Assembly: GCF_003387475.1 (NCBI RefSeq)
Contig: NZ_QUNO01000020.1
Location: 62,001-126,000, forward strand
Direction: 5' to 3'
From: Kutzneria buriramensis
GTDB taxonomy: Bacteria; Actinomycetota; Actinomycetes; Mycobacteriales; Pseudonocardiaceae
Length of the DNA stretch: 64,000 nucleotides
A program made the translations under genes and the position numbers. Under the pieces are notes generated by a model. It did no database searches and was not told where the DNA came from. It saw nothing but the letters and a program-made list of their open reading frames with translations. Below are positions 1 through 7,668 of this stretch, in pieces. Position 1 is the stretch's first letter. Each line of letters starts with the position of its first letter.

Positions 1-1050
1 TCCCGCGCCGGTCAGGGCCGCGGCGGCCGGGGCGAGCACGACGACGTAGTAGGCGTGCTTGAACTGACCGAGACCGAAGGCGACGAAGTGCACGGCCAGC
101 CACAGGCCCCACATGGCGAAACCGCTGCGCTCACGAGTCCACAGCAGACCGAGCACGACAGCGAGCAGGCAAATCGGATACATCCAGCCGACCTGCATGA
201 ACGTGTGCTCGGACAACAGGTTCTGCCAGCCGCCCGACCCGTGGAAGCGGCTGGTGGCGTTGTAGCCGAGCACCATGCCCAGCGGGTTGTTGTCGGTGGT
301 CGCATCGATGTACGGCCGATCGACGGCCGGCGTGAGCAGCGCGATCACGACCCAGATCGACGACACCGCCAAGGTGACCACCCCGGCGGCGAGCAGGTGC
401 CAGATCCGGCGGCGACGCGCGAACAGCAGATAGCAGACGGCGAAGACAGGCAGAACCAGCCACGCCTGCACCATCTTCACCTGGAACGCAAGCCCCACCC
501 AGACCGCGCACGGCCACAGCGGCTTGTCGTCGAGGACGCTGCGCTGCCACGCCCCGGCGGCCAGCACCAGCAGCAACGTCAGCAACGTGTCGGAGATCTG
601 GGACTTCGCCAGCGCGGCGGCGATGGGGGTCAACGCCATGACCAGCGCCGCGAGCAGCCCGGCGGCCGGGCCGAACCAGCGGGAGACCACCTTGTACAGC
701 ACCAGGATCGTGAGCACGGCCTCCAGCACCGACGGCAGCGCCACCGACCAGTCGTGGAAGCCGAAGGCCCGCACGGACAACGCCTGCAACCAGAACGCGC
801 CGGGGATCTTGTCGATGCTGATGGACGCCTGCGGGTCGAAGCCGCCGAACACGAACGCCCGCCAGTTCATGGACATGCTGCGCACGGCGGAGGCGTAGTA
901 GTTGTGCACGGGACGAACCGTGATGCCCCACGCGTAGATCGCCGCGGCGAGCAGCCCGATTCCCGCCAATGCACCCCTGATGAGCGCCGGTCCCGACGAC
1001 GGCGAAGCCGGAACCGGCGGCACAGCGGTCGGAGTCCGTCCGAGCGGCAT
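1..1050 (-). CDS. GT39-type membrane glycosyltransferase (3' end cut by window)
   Basis: The 350 visible codons run off the left edge. The protein begins MPLGRTPTAVPP, has a membrane segment near residues 26-40, then an extracytoplasmic stretch (HNYYASAVRSMSMNWRAF, FGGFDPQAS, SIDKIPGAFWLQAL) typical of actinobacterial ArnT/PMT-like glycosyltransferases that use polyprenyl-phosphate sugars. Several hydrophobic helices follow (ILVLYKVV, LLTLLLVLAAG, VVTLAVSSIWVVIALL). It would sit in the cytoplasmic membrane and glycosylate proteins or cell-envelope sugars; the acceptor is unknown. A purine-rich GGGG lies about 8 bases before the ATG at 1050. It is separated by 78 bp from the upstream esterase operon on the same strand. 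Confidence 0.85.
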   Translation of the reverse strand, partial: MPLGRTPTAVPPVPASPSSGPALIRGALAGIGLLAAAIYAWGITVRPVHNYYASAVRSMSMNWRAFVFGGFDPQASISIDKIPGAFWLQALSVRAFGFHDWSVALPSVLEAVLTILVLYKVVSRWFGPAAGLLAALVMALTPIAAALAKSQISDTLLTLLLVLAAGAWQRSVLDDKPLWPCAVWVGLAFQVKMVQAWLVLPVFAVCYLLFARRRRIWHLLAAGVVTLAVSSIWVVIALLTPAVDRPYIDATTDNNPLGMVLGYNATSRFHGSGGWQNLLSEHTFMQVGWMYPICLLAVVLGLLWTRERSGFAMWGLWLAVHFVAFGLGQFKHAYYVVVLAPAAAALTGAG

Positions 1051-1128
1051 GGTGAAGCCCCCAGGGTTGCGGGCTGCCGGCGGAGGGCGGCGCGAAGTCC
1101 TTCGCGGAAGATGGTACCGGAGGAGTGC

Positions 1129-2094
1129 TCAGTGCGTCAGGTGCAACAGCAGCGGGTGCGCGGTGAAGAAGTTCCAGATCACCTGTGTTGCCTTGATCGT
1201 CTGGGTTGCCGAGCCCGGTCCGCTGTCGACGAGCTCGCCGGGCCAGGTGTGGCCGGCGCCGAGGATCCGGTAGTGGGTCACGTTCTCGTGCTGGGCGCAG
1301 CCGGTCCAGGCGAACTCGATGACGTCCGTGCCGATGTTCGTCTGCTCGGGCGTCGCGGTGCAGTGGTTGTGGTCGGCCTTGCCCTGGGCCCACACCATCA
1401 GCGGTGGGGTCGGCACACCGTGGCTGACATCGCCGTCGTAGGCGATGGTCGGGTCGGCGGTGCCGTGGAAGTCGACGATCGGCGCGGGCGGGCTGGTGTC
1501 GCAGCCGGTGGTGGTGCCGGGGTAGTACGCGCCGGCGATGGTGCCGAACGCCGCGATCCGCAGCGGCAGCTGGCACGCCAGCAGCGCGACGAAGCCGGCG
1601 CCGTTGGACTTGCCGGTGGCGAAGATCCGGTTCGGGTCCACGCACAGGGTGCCCTGGAGGTGGTCCAGCAGGTCGCTGACGAACTTCACGTCGTCGACGC
1701 CGACGGCCGCGTACGGCGCGCTCTCCCACGCCCGCTGGTCGGCCTCGCCCTTGGCGCCGACCGGATACACGGCGATGGCGTCCAGACTGTCGATGCCGGA
1801 GAAGGCCGCGATGTCGCTGCCGTCGCCCTTGCGGCCGTGGAAGGCCATCACGACCGGCATCGGGTGGAACGGCCGGTAGCTGGTCGGCACGTGGATCAGG
1901 TAGTCGCGCTGGATGCCGCCGGAGGTGATGGTCTCGTCGACGGTGGTGCCCAGGTTGTCGGGCGTCTGCGGGTTCAGGCAGCCGAAGGACAGGATCGGGT
2001 AGTCGTGCACGGGATTGTCGTCGGCGGAAGCAACCCCGGGTAAGGCCAGGCCGATCGCGGCGGCCGCCGCGACGGCGAGCAAACGTCTCATCAC
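1129..2094 (-). CDS. Secreted LpqC-like / PHB-depolymerase-type esterase
   Basis: A 321-aa secreted alpha/beta hydrolase. Residues 1-25 form a Sec signal peptide ending VASA. The catalytic triad is visible: Ser163 in GKSNGAG, Asp214 in FHGTADP and His282 in GAGHTWPG, with HG of AFHGRKG as oxyanion region. The family (LpqC, feruloyl esterase, PHB depolymerase) cleaves ester bonds of polymeric or phenolic substrates outside the cell. Its ATG overlaps the stop of the ABC ATPase by 4 nt (ATGA), so it is the last gene of the creatininase/ABC operon. The operon therefore couples an exported esterase with an importer, suggesting that it releases the imported compound (inference). Confidence 0.85.
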   Translation of the reverse strand: MMRRLLAVAAAAAIGLALPGVASADDNPVHDYPILSFGCLNPQTPDNLGTTVDETITSGGIQRDYLIHVPTSYRPFHPMPVVMAFHGRKGDGSDIAAFSGIDSLDAIAVYPVGAKGEADQRAWESAPYAAVGVDDVKFVSDLLDHLQGTLCVDPNRIFATGKSNGAGFVALLACQLPLRIAAFGTIAGAYYPGTTTGCDTSPPAPIVDFHGTADPTIAYDGDVSHGVPTPPLMVWAQGKADHNHCTATPEQTNIGTDVIEFAWTGCAQHENVTHYRILGAGHTWPGELVDSGPGSATQTIKATQVIWNFFTAHPLLLHLTH

Positions 2095-2840
2095 AGCACC
2101 TGCTTGAGGAAGGACCGGAGCCGGTCGGTGCGGGGGGAGTCGAAGAACTCCGTCGGGTGCGCGCTCTCCAGCAGCCGTCCCTGGTCGAGGAACACCACCT
2201 GCTGCGCGACCTCGCGCGCGAAGCGCATCTCGTGGGTGACGACGATCATCGTCATGCCGCGGCCCGCGAGGTCGCGCATCACGGCCAGGACCCCCTTGAC
2301 CAGCTCGGGGTCCAGTGCGGAGGTGGCCTCGTCGAACAGCATCACCTCGGGATCCATCGCCAGCGCGCGGGCGATGGCCACGCGCTGCTGCTGCCCGCCG
2401 GACAGCTGCTCGGGCCGCCGGTCCTCCAGCCTCGCCAGCCCGACGGAGGCGAGGTGGGAGCGGGCGATCCGAACCGCCTCGTCCCGCGAGCGGCCCAGCA
2501 CCTTCTGCTGGGCCAGCGTCACGTTGTGCAGCACGGTGTGGTGCGGGAACAGGTGGAAGTTCTGGAACACCATGCCCACCCGGGTGCGGATGCGGTCCAC
2601 GTCCGCGCCCGGGTCGGTGATGGCCTCCTCGCCGATCAGGACCCGCCCGGCGCTGGGCACCTCCAGCAGGTTGGCGCAGCGCAGCAGCGTCGACTTGCCG
2701 GAGCCGGACGGGCCGACGACGCAGGTGGTCGCCCCGCCGGGCGCCGCCAGCACGATGTCGTGCAGCACCTGGTGGTCGCCGAAGCTCTTGTCGATGTGCT
2801 CGAAGCGCACCGTCGTGCCGGCGCGGGTCATGGTGGTCAT
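2091..2840 (-). CDS. Polar amino-acid ABC transporter, ATP-binding protein
   Basis: A 249-aa GlnQ/HisP-type ATPase. It has Walker A GPSGSGKST, Q-loop VFQNFHLFPH, signature LSGGQQQR, Walker B VMLFDEATSALDPE and H-loop VVTHEMRFA, all intact. The start ATG at 2840 overlaps the permease stop (ATGA, 2837-2840); a second in-frame ATG at 2831 is possible. It energises uptake with the permease and binding protein encoded just upstream. The arrangement is that of PAAT-family importers for polar or basic amino acids, but here the operon also holds a creatininase-like hydrolase, so a guanidino or cyclic-amide compound is possible (inference). Confidence 0.93.
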   Translation of the reverse strand: MTTMTRAGTTVRFEHIDKSFGDHQVLHDIVLAAPGGATTCVVGPSGSGKSTLLRCANLLEVPSAGRVLIGEEAITDPGADVDRIRTRVGMVFQNFHLFPHHTVLHNVTLAQQKVLGRSRDEAVRIARSHLASVGLARLEDRRPEQLSGGQQQRVAIARALAMDPEVMLFDEATSALDPELVKGVLAVMRDLAGRGMTMIVVTHEMRFAREVAQQVVFLDQGRLLESAHPTEFFDSPRTDRLRSFLKQVL

Positions 2841-3577
2841 GCGGCGGCCTCCACGGGCGGCAGGGCGACGGCCGGGCGGCCTTCCCGCATCCGCCGGTCC
2901 CACGCGTTCACCACGTAGGTCAGCGGCACGGTGATCACCAGGTACAGCAGGCCGGCGGCGACCAGCGGCGAGAGCGAGGCGTTGTTGCTGGAGCTGTCCT
3001 GGGCGATGGCGAACATCTCCCGCTGCCCGGTGGCCAGCCCCAGCAGGTACACCAGCGCCGTGCTCTTGATGACGAGGATGAACTGCCCGGTCAGCGCCGG
3101 CAGCACGCGCCGGAAGCCGATCGGGATCACGATCAGCCGCATCGTCCTGGCCCGGGACAGGCCCAGGCTCCGGGCCGCCTCGACGATGCCCTTCTCCACG
3201 CTCTGGAAGCCGGAGCGGAAGATCTCCGCCATGTACGCGCCCTCCATCAGCCCGATCGCCAGCGCCGCGTAGCCGTAGGTCCAGCTGCCGAACACGGTGA
3301 TCCCGGCCAGCGGCAGGCCCTGTCCGATCAGGTAGATGGACAGGATGTGCGGCAGGCCGCGCAGCACGTCCACGTACCAGCGGCACGGCAGCCGCAGCAG
3401 CCGGTGCCGCGACATCAGCCCGCTGGCCAGCGCCACCCCGATGATCAGGCCGATCACGCTGGCCAACACCGTGAGCAGCAGGGTGTTGAGCAGGCCCTCC
3501 CGCAGCAGCGAGGGCAGCGTGCCGAAGATCAGCGGCAGGTCGAAGAAGGTGTCGAGAACGTGCTGGAGTCCGTCCAT
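2837..3577 (-). CDS. Polar amino-acid ABC transporter, permease
   Basis: A 246-aa inner-membrane permease of the His/Glu/Gln/Arg/opine family (HisM/GlnP-like). It has an N-terminal membrane helix near residues 28-52 (LLNTLLLTVLASVIGLIIGVA) and the family EAA loop around VEAARSLGLSRARTMRLIVIP, which docks the ATPase. TM helices follow near 165-185 and 205-222. It is a single permease, so the transporter probably works as a homodimer. It is tightly coupled to the ATPase (4-nt overlap) and follows the binding-protein gene by 10 bp. Confidence 0.93.
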   Translation of the reverse strand: MDGLQHVLDTFFDLPLIFGTLPSLLREGLLNTLLLTVLASVIGLIIGVALASGLMSRHRLLRLPCRWYVDVLRGLPHILSIYLIGQGLPLAGITVFGSWTYGYAALAIGLMEGAYMAEIFRSGFQSVEKGIVEAARSLGLSRARTMRLIVIPIGFRRVLPALTGQFILVIKSTALVYLLGLATGQREMFAIAQDSSSNNASLSPLVAAGLLYLVITVPLTYVVNAWDRRMREGRPAVALPPVEAAA

Positions 3578-3587
3578 GGCGGCCGCC

Positions 3588-4442
3588 TCAGGATGTGGTC
3601 GCGCCGGGGCGCTGCTGCATGCCGGGGTAGGCGTTGATCATGTCCTGCGGGATCGGCACGCCCTTGGGGTTCCACTTGTCGAACAGCTTCGTGTACGTGC
3701 CGTCGTCGATGACCGACTTCAGCGCGTCGTCGAGGGCCTTCTTCAGCTCGGGCCGGTCCTTGGCCACCGGGAACGCGGTCTCGCCGCTGGTGATCGACGG
3801 CGACGCGAAGTAGTCCGGGTGCTTGGACACCAGGTCCAGGGCCGTGGCGTCGCCGGTGAACAGCCCGTCGACCTGGCCGGCGGTCAGCGCGTTGGCGCTG
3901 GCCGCGATGTTCGGGAACTCCTTGACGGTGACCGTCGGCACCTTGGCCTTGAGCAGCGGAATGAGCTCGCTGCCGCGGGTGACGGCGATGGTCCTGCCGG
4001 CGGAGGCGTCCACAGTGGACAGCTGGGCGGCCTTGCGGCTGACCATCTTCGCCTCGCCGTAGGACACCGGGGTGGTGAAGTCGGTGACCTGCTTGCGGGC
4101 GTCGGTGGCCAACGTGCCGAACGCGGCGCAGTCGTACTTGTGGTTGCGGACGTTGGGCAGCATGGACGCGAAGTCGGTGGACGTGTACTGCGGCGTCAGC
4201 TTCATCTTCGCGGCCATCGCCTGCGTCAGCTCGATCTGAAAGCCGGCCGGCTTGCCGTTGTCGATGAAGGACACCGGCTTGTCGTCGGAGCGGAAGGCGA
4301 ACGAGATGGCGCCGGGCTTGATCAGGCCGAGCGAGTTGGGGTCGGAGCCGGCGTCGGCGCCCCCGCACGCGGCCAGGGACATCCCGGCGGCGAGTGCGAG
4401 CGCGGCCACTCCGATACGGCGCCGGGTCGGGGCGGCGGTCAT
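3588..4442 (-). CDS. Transporter solute-binding lipoprotein (SBP_bac_3 type)
   Basis: A 284-aa extracellular binding protein. Three arginines (RRR at 7-9) precede a hydrophobic stretch and the lipobox LAAC with Cys26 as lipidation site, so it is anchored outside the membrane. The mature part shows the family-3 pattern: ISFAFRSDDKPVSFIDNGKPAGFQIELTQA, then MLPNVRNHKYDCAAFG and VTDFTTPVSYGEAKM. The ligand is not known; family members bind polar amino acids. The ATG overlaps the creatininase stop by 4 nt, linking its expression to that enzyme. Confidence 0.92.
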   Translation of the reverse strand: MTAAPTRRRIGVAALALAAGMSLAACGGADAGSDPNSLGLIKPGAISFAFRSDDKPVSFIDNGKPAGFQIELTQAMAAKMKLTPQYTSTDFASMLPNVRNHKYDCAAFGTLATDARKQVTDFTTPVSYGEAKMVSRKAAQLSTVDASAGRTIAVTRGSELIPLLKAKVPTVTVKEFPNIAASANALTAGQVDGLFTGDATALDLVSKHPDYFASPSITSGETAFPVAKDRPELKKALDDALKSVIDDGTYTKLFDKWNPKGVPIPQDMINAYPGMQQRPGATTS

Positions 4443-5266
4443 GAGGTCTCCAGTGCGATACGGGCGGGTGGCGGGGCCGGGAGGCGGTCCGGCAGGCCGA
4501 TCAGGCCGGTCAGGAAGCCGCAGATGCGGTCGACGACGGTGTCGATCAGCAGCGCGCCCAGTTCGGGGGTGGCCAGGCGCGGGTTGCCGAGGTTGCCGGT
4601 CGGGCTGAGCACGTCGTAGGCCTGGGGGAAGTGGAAACCCGGGTGCGAGCGGCCGAGCCGGCCGGCCGGGTCGAGGTCGTCCAGCGTGGCGCTGCCGCGG
4701 GTGAGTCGTTCGGACAGCACGAGGTCGGGGTCCACGTACATCGCCTGCGACGTCTCGATCTCGCAGGAGTGCCCGCGGACAGGGCTGTCGGCGTGCTGCT
4801 TGACCAGGTCCGACACCACCGGCGTGACCCCGCTCCAGGCGAGGTGCGTGTCGGTGAGCTCGGCCCGCAGCCGGGACACCACGGTGTCCACCGCCGAGTT
4901 GTTGCCGCCGTGGCCGGTCAGCACGAAGATGCGGCGCCAGCCGTGCCGGTGCAGGCTGGTCACGACGTCCGCGACCACGCGCTGGAGCGTGTCCGCGGAC
5001 AGCGTGAGCGTGCCGGGGAAGCCCATGTGGTGCTCGGACATGCCGACCGGGATCGCCGGTGCGACGACGACCTGCGGGGACATCCGGCGGGCGACCATGT
5101 CGGCGACGGCCTCGGCGCGGGTGGTGTCGGTGCGCTGGGCCATGCCGAGGCCGTGCTGCTCGGTGGCGCCCAGCGGCACGATGGCGACCGGCGCGTGCGG
5201 GCGGAGCTCGTCGATCTCCGGCCAGGTCAGGTCGGCGAGCCGGTGGGTGCGAGGGGTGAAGGTCAT
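4439..5266 (-). CDS. Creatininase-family amidohydrolase
   Basis: A 275-aa cytoplasmic metalloenzyme of the creatininase/MftE family. It shows the metal-ligand motif GATEQHG (Glu36, His38), Asp47, TGHGGNN (His119) and CEIETS (Glu169/171). The GHGGN form is that of MftE-like amidohydrolases rather than true creatinine amidohydrolase, but no mycofactocin precursor or mftC is nearby, so a role in catabolism of the compound imported by the neighbouring ABC system is more likely (inference). The family cleaves small cyclic or peptide amides. It overlaps the gntR stop and the binding-protein start by 4 nt each. Confidence 0.88.
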   Translation of the reverse strand: MTFTPRTHRLADLTWPEIDELRPHAPVAIVPLGATEQHGLGMAQRTDTTRAEAVADMVARRMSPQVVVAPAIPVGMSEHHMGFPGTLTLSADTLQRVVADVVTSLHRHGWRRIFVLTGHGGNNSAVDTVVSRLRAELTDTHLAWSGVTPVVSDLVKQHADSPVRGHSCEIETSQAMYVDPDLVLSERLTRGSATLDDLDPAGRLGRSHPGFHFPQAYDVLSPTGNLGNPRLATPELGALLIDTVVDRICGFLTGLIGLPDRLPAPPPARIALETS

Positions 5267-5949
5267 TCGTGGCCGCCCAGGTTGGTGGTGATGGTGGTGC
5301 GCAGGTCCCGCAGGTGCTGCTCGGTGAGCAGGCGGGCCTGCTCGGCGTCGCCGGCCTCGACGGCGAGGAAGATCGCCACGTGCTGGTCGTAGTCGCGGGT
5401 GTGGTTCTCGATCTGTGCCCGCAACGCCCGCTGCTCCCGGCTGCGCGCCGCGAGCAGCGAGTCGACCACCTCGAACAGCACCTGGTTGCCGGAGGCGGCG
5501 GCGAGTTCGCGGTGGAAGTTGAGCTTGGGCCGGTTGTCGTCGGCGGCGCGCTTGGCCGTGTCGACCGCGCGGGCCAGCCGCTCCAGGTCGTCGACGGTGC
5601 GGTTGGCGGCGGCGAGGGCGGCGATGCCCGGCTCGATGGTGAGCCTGGCCTCGACGAGCTGGATGATGTGCTCGTCCTTGAGCGGCGTGGAGTTCGGGTT
5701 GGGCATCAGCTTGCGGTGGATGCCCTCGCCGACGTAGATGCCCGAGCCGTGCCGCATCCGCACCGCGTCGGTGGTCTGCAGGCGTCTCAATGCTTCGCGG
5801 ATGGTGGGCGTGGTGACGGAGAACCGCTGCGCCAGCTCGCGCACGGTGGGCAGGCTGTCGCCCGGGCCCAACGCGCCCTCGCTGATCAGGTCCAGCAGGC
5901 CGTCGACCAGTCGGTCGGACAGCCCGCCGGCCTGCGGCGCCTCTGTCAT
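5263..5949 (-). CDS. GntR/FadR-family transcriptional regulator
   Basis: A 228-aa regulator. The N-terminal winged helix (SDRLVDGLLDLISEG, LPTVRELAQRFSVTTPTIREAL) occupies about residues 10-70, and the C-terminal FCD ligand domain (about 95-215) has the family pattern LVEARLTIEPGIAALAA, FHRELAAASGN and HVAIFLAVEAGDAEQA. It is the first gene of the operon and overlaps the creatininase start by 4 nt, so it probably autoregulates the uptake/hydrolysis operon and perhaps the divergent reductase. The start ATG (5949) lies 27 bp downstream of a good promoter at 5984-6012. Confidence 0.92.
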   Translation of the reverse strand: MTEAPQAGGLSDRLVDGLLDLISEGALGPGDSLPTVRELAQRFSVTTPTIREALRRLQTTDAVRMRHGSGIYVGEGIHRKLMPNPNSTPLKDEHIIQLVEARLTIEPGIAALAAANRTVDDLERLARAVDTAKRAADDNRPKLNFHRELAAASGNQVLFEVVDSLLAARSREQRALRAQIENHTRDYDQHVAIFLAVEAGDAEQARLLTEQHLRDLRTTITTNLGGHE

Positions 5950-5980
5950 GTGGGGCTCCCCTCGGCGGCGGTGGCGAAAA

Positions 5981-6012
5981 TTGACTAAATCACTTGCTCA
6001 ATTGGTCGTCAA
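5981..6012 (-). promoter_or_regulatory. Promoter of the gntR operon with TTGAC/GTCAA inverted repeat
   Basis: On the minus strand TTGACG (6012-6007) and TTTAGT (5989-5984) are separated by 17 nt, a good sigma-70-like pair that would start RNA near 5977, about 28 nt before the gntR ATG. The same segment is bounded by inverted TTGAC (5981-5985) and GTCAA (6008-6012) half sites and is the only AT-rich stretch between two divergent genes. An operator for the GntR protein, also controlling the aldo/keto reductase, is inferred. Confidence 0.55.
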
Positions 6013-6033
6013 GGGGGCGACTACGGTGGCGGC

Positions 6034-6981
6034 ATGCGCTACGCGACGGTGGGGGAGGCCGGGCCGCTGGTCCCGGCGGTGATCCTGGGCTGCGGCAACT
6101 TCGGCGGCATCGGCTCGCCCAAGGAGTTCCTGGGCAAGGGCGACAACCGGGAGACGGCGTTCGAGGTCATGGACGCGGCCCGGGAGAGCGGCGTCTCGAT
6201 GTTCGACACCGCCGACGCGTACGCCGGCGGGCTGTCCGAGCAGTGGATCGGGGAGTGGCTGGCCAGCCGTAACGCCCGCGACGACGTGCAGATCACCACC
6301 AAGGTCGGCGGGCCGGCCGACGGCGGGAGAGGGCTTTCCCGGGACCACATCCGCCGCCAGATCGCCCACAGCCTGAAGCGGCTGGGCGTGGAGCGGGTGG
6401 CCCTGTACATCACCCACACCACCGACGACTCGGTGCCGATCGAGGAGACCGTCGGGGCGTTCGAGGAGCTCGTCGCCGAGGGCAAGATCGGCGCGTACGG
6501 GATGAGCAACTTCGACGCCCCGGGACTGGCCGCGGCGCTGGCCGTCGGCCGGCCGGTGAACGTCCAGAACGGATACAACCTGTTCGACCGGCGCTGGGCC
6601 TCGGACATGCTGGCGCTGGCCTCTTCGGAACGGGTCGGATTCACGGCGTACAGCCCGCTCGCCGGCGGCCTGCTGACCGGCAAGCACCGCGGCGGCGAGC
6701 CGCCCGCGCCCGGCTCGCGGATGGCGTTGCGGCCGCCCGAGTTGACGGATCTGACCATCGAGCGGGCGTTCGAGGTGCTGCCGCGGCTGATCGAGCTGGC
6801 CGACGCGCACGGTGTCTCGCTGACGACGCTGGCTCTGGCCTGGGTACTGACAGATCCGGGCGTGACGGCGGCGGTGGTCGGGCCGCGGTCGGCGGAGCAC
6901 CTCAAGCCGATGCTGGCCGCGGTGGACCTGGAGCTGACGACGGCGCAGCGGGCGGAGCTGACGGCGGTCGTCGACGGCTGA
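6034..6981 (+). CDS. Aldo/keto reductase
   Basis: A 315-aa NADPH-dependent oxidoreductase with a TIM-barrel fold. The catalytic tetrad is complete: Asp58 and Tyr63 (FDTADAY), Lys90 (ITTK) and His128 (YITHT). The cofactor-binding end has GMSNFD, YSPLAGGLLTGKH and GPRSAEHL. Members reduce aldehydes and ketones in the cytosol; the substrate cannot be read from sequence. It is divergent from the gntR operon with 84 bp between starts, so the same regulator may act on it. RraA-like gene follows after 87 bp on the same strand. Confidence 0.92.
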   Translation: MRYATVGEAGPLVPAVILGCGNFGGIGSPKEFLGKGDNRETAFEVMDAARESGVSMFDTADAYAGGLSEQWIGEWLASRNARDDVQITTKVGGPADGGRGLSRDHIRRQIAHSLKRLGVERVALYITHTTDDSVPIEETVGAFEELVAEGKIGAYGMSNFDAPGLAAALAVGRPVNVQNGYNLFDRRWASDMLALASSERVGFTAYSPLAGGLLTGKHRGGEPPAPGSRMALRPPELTDLTIERAFEVLPRLIELADAHGVSLTTLALAWVLTDPGVTAAVVGPRSAEHLKPMLAAVDLELTTAQRAELTAVVDG

Positions 6982-7068
6982 CGAACACTCGCCAGGCGTG
7001 GAAAACCCGCCGGTCACCGTCACGGAATCCACCGCACCCGTGCGGCGCGCGCCGGTAGGCTCCGCGAC

Positions 7069-7668
7069 ATGGGTGATTTCCACGCGATTCCCACCACCAC
7101 GCTGGCCGACCTGCTCGGCAAGAAGCAGGTCATGGACTTCGGCATCCGCCGGCTGTGGCCGTCCGAGCGGGTCGCCGGGCCGGCGTTCACGGTCCAGTGC
7201 CCGCCCGGCGACAACCTCATGCTGCACGCCGCCATCTACCGCGCCGAGCCCGGCGCGGTGATCGTGGTCGAGTCCGGCGACACCGATTTCGCCCTTGCCG
7301 GCGGCAATGTCTGCGCGGTCGCCCACCGGCGCGGGGTCGAGGCGTTCGTCCTGGACGGCGTGATCCGGGACATCGGCGAGATCCGCGACCTGCCGTTCCC
7401 GGTGCTGGCCCGGGGAGTCGTGCCGATTCCCGGTGTGAAGAAGGCTGTGCGGCCGCACAACGTTCCCGTCACCTGCGGCGGCGTGACCGTCCACCCGGGA
7501 GACATCGTCGTCGGCGACGAGGACGGCGTTGTGGTCGTCCCCGCCGCCGACGCGGACGAGATCTTCGCGAAGGCGCAGCAGGTTCTGGCGCTCGAGGCGG
7601 AGCAGACCCTGGACCAGTGGGAGGCCAAGCACCGCGCGAAGGTCGAGGCGCTGCTGGCCGGGGACTGA
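7069..7668 (+). CDS. RraA-family protein (HMG/CHA aldolase-like)
   Basis: A 199-aa protein of the RraA / 4-hydroxy-4-methyl-2-oxoglutarate aldolase family. It has the core PPGDNLMLHAAIY, the glycine loop LAGGN and the metal and substrate motif DGVIRD (Arg100, Asp101) followed by GDIVVGDEDGVVVVP, all characteristic. Aldolase members cleave oxo-acid aldols with a divalent metal; RraA itself inhibits RNase E. With a reductase and a catabolic operon beside it, an aldolase or decarboxylase role is favoured (inference). The C-terminal helix is charged. It converges on the glycoamylase gene with no spacer (stop 7668, opposite stop 7669). Confidence 0.85.
   Translation: MGDFHAIPTTTLADLLGKKQVMDFGIRRLWPSERVAGPAFTVQCPPGDNLMLHAAIYRAEPGAVIVVESGDTDFALAGGNVCAVAHRRGVEAFVLDGVIRDIGEIRDLPFPVLARGVVPIPGVKKAVRPHNVPVTCGGVTVHPGDIVVGDEDGVVVVPAADADEIFAKAQQVLALEAEQTLDQWEAKHRAKVEALLAGD

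Noticed and set aside
55-2043. Very long open frame on the plus strand
   Set aside because: It runs antisense to a clear glycosyltransferase and esterase and is rich in Arg, Gly and His, the usual GC-frame shadow.
4439-5266. Mycofactocin MftE
   Set aside because: The creatininase motif is similar, but there is no mftA, mftB or mftC nearby and the operon holds an importer.
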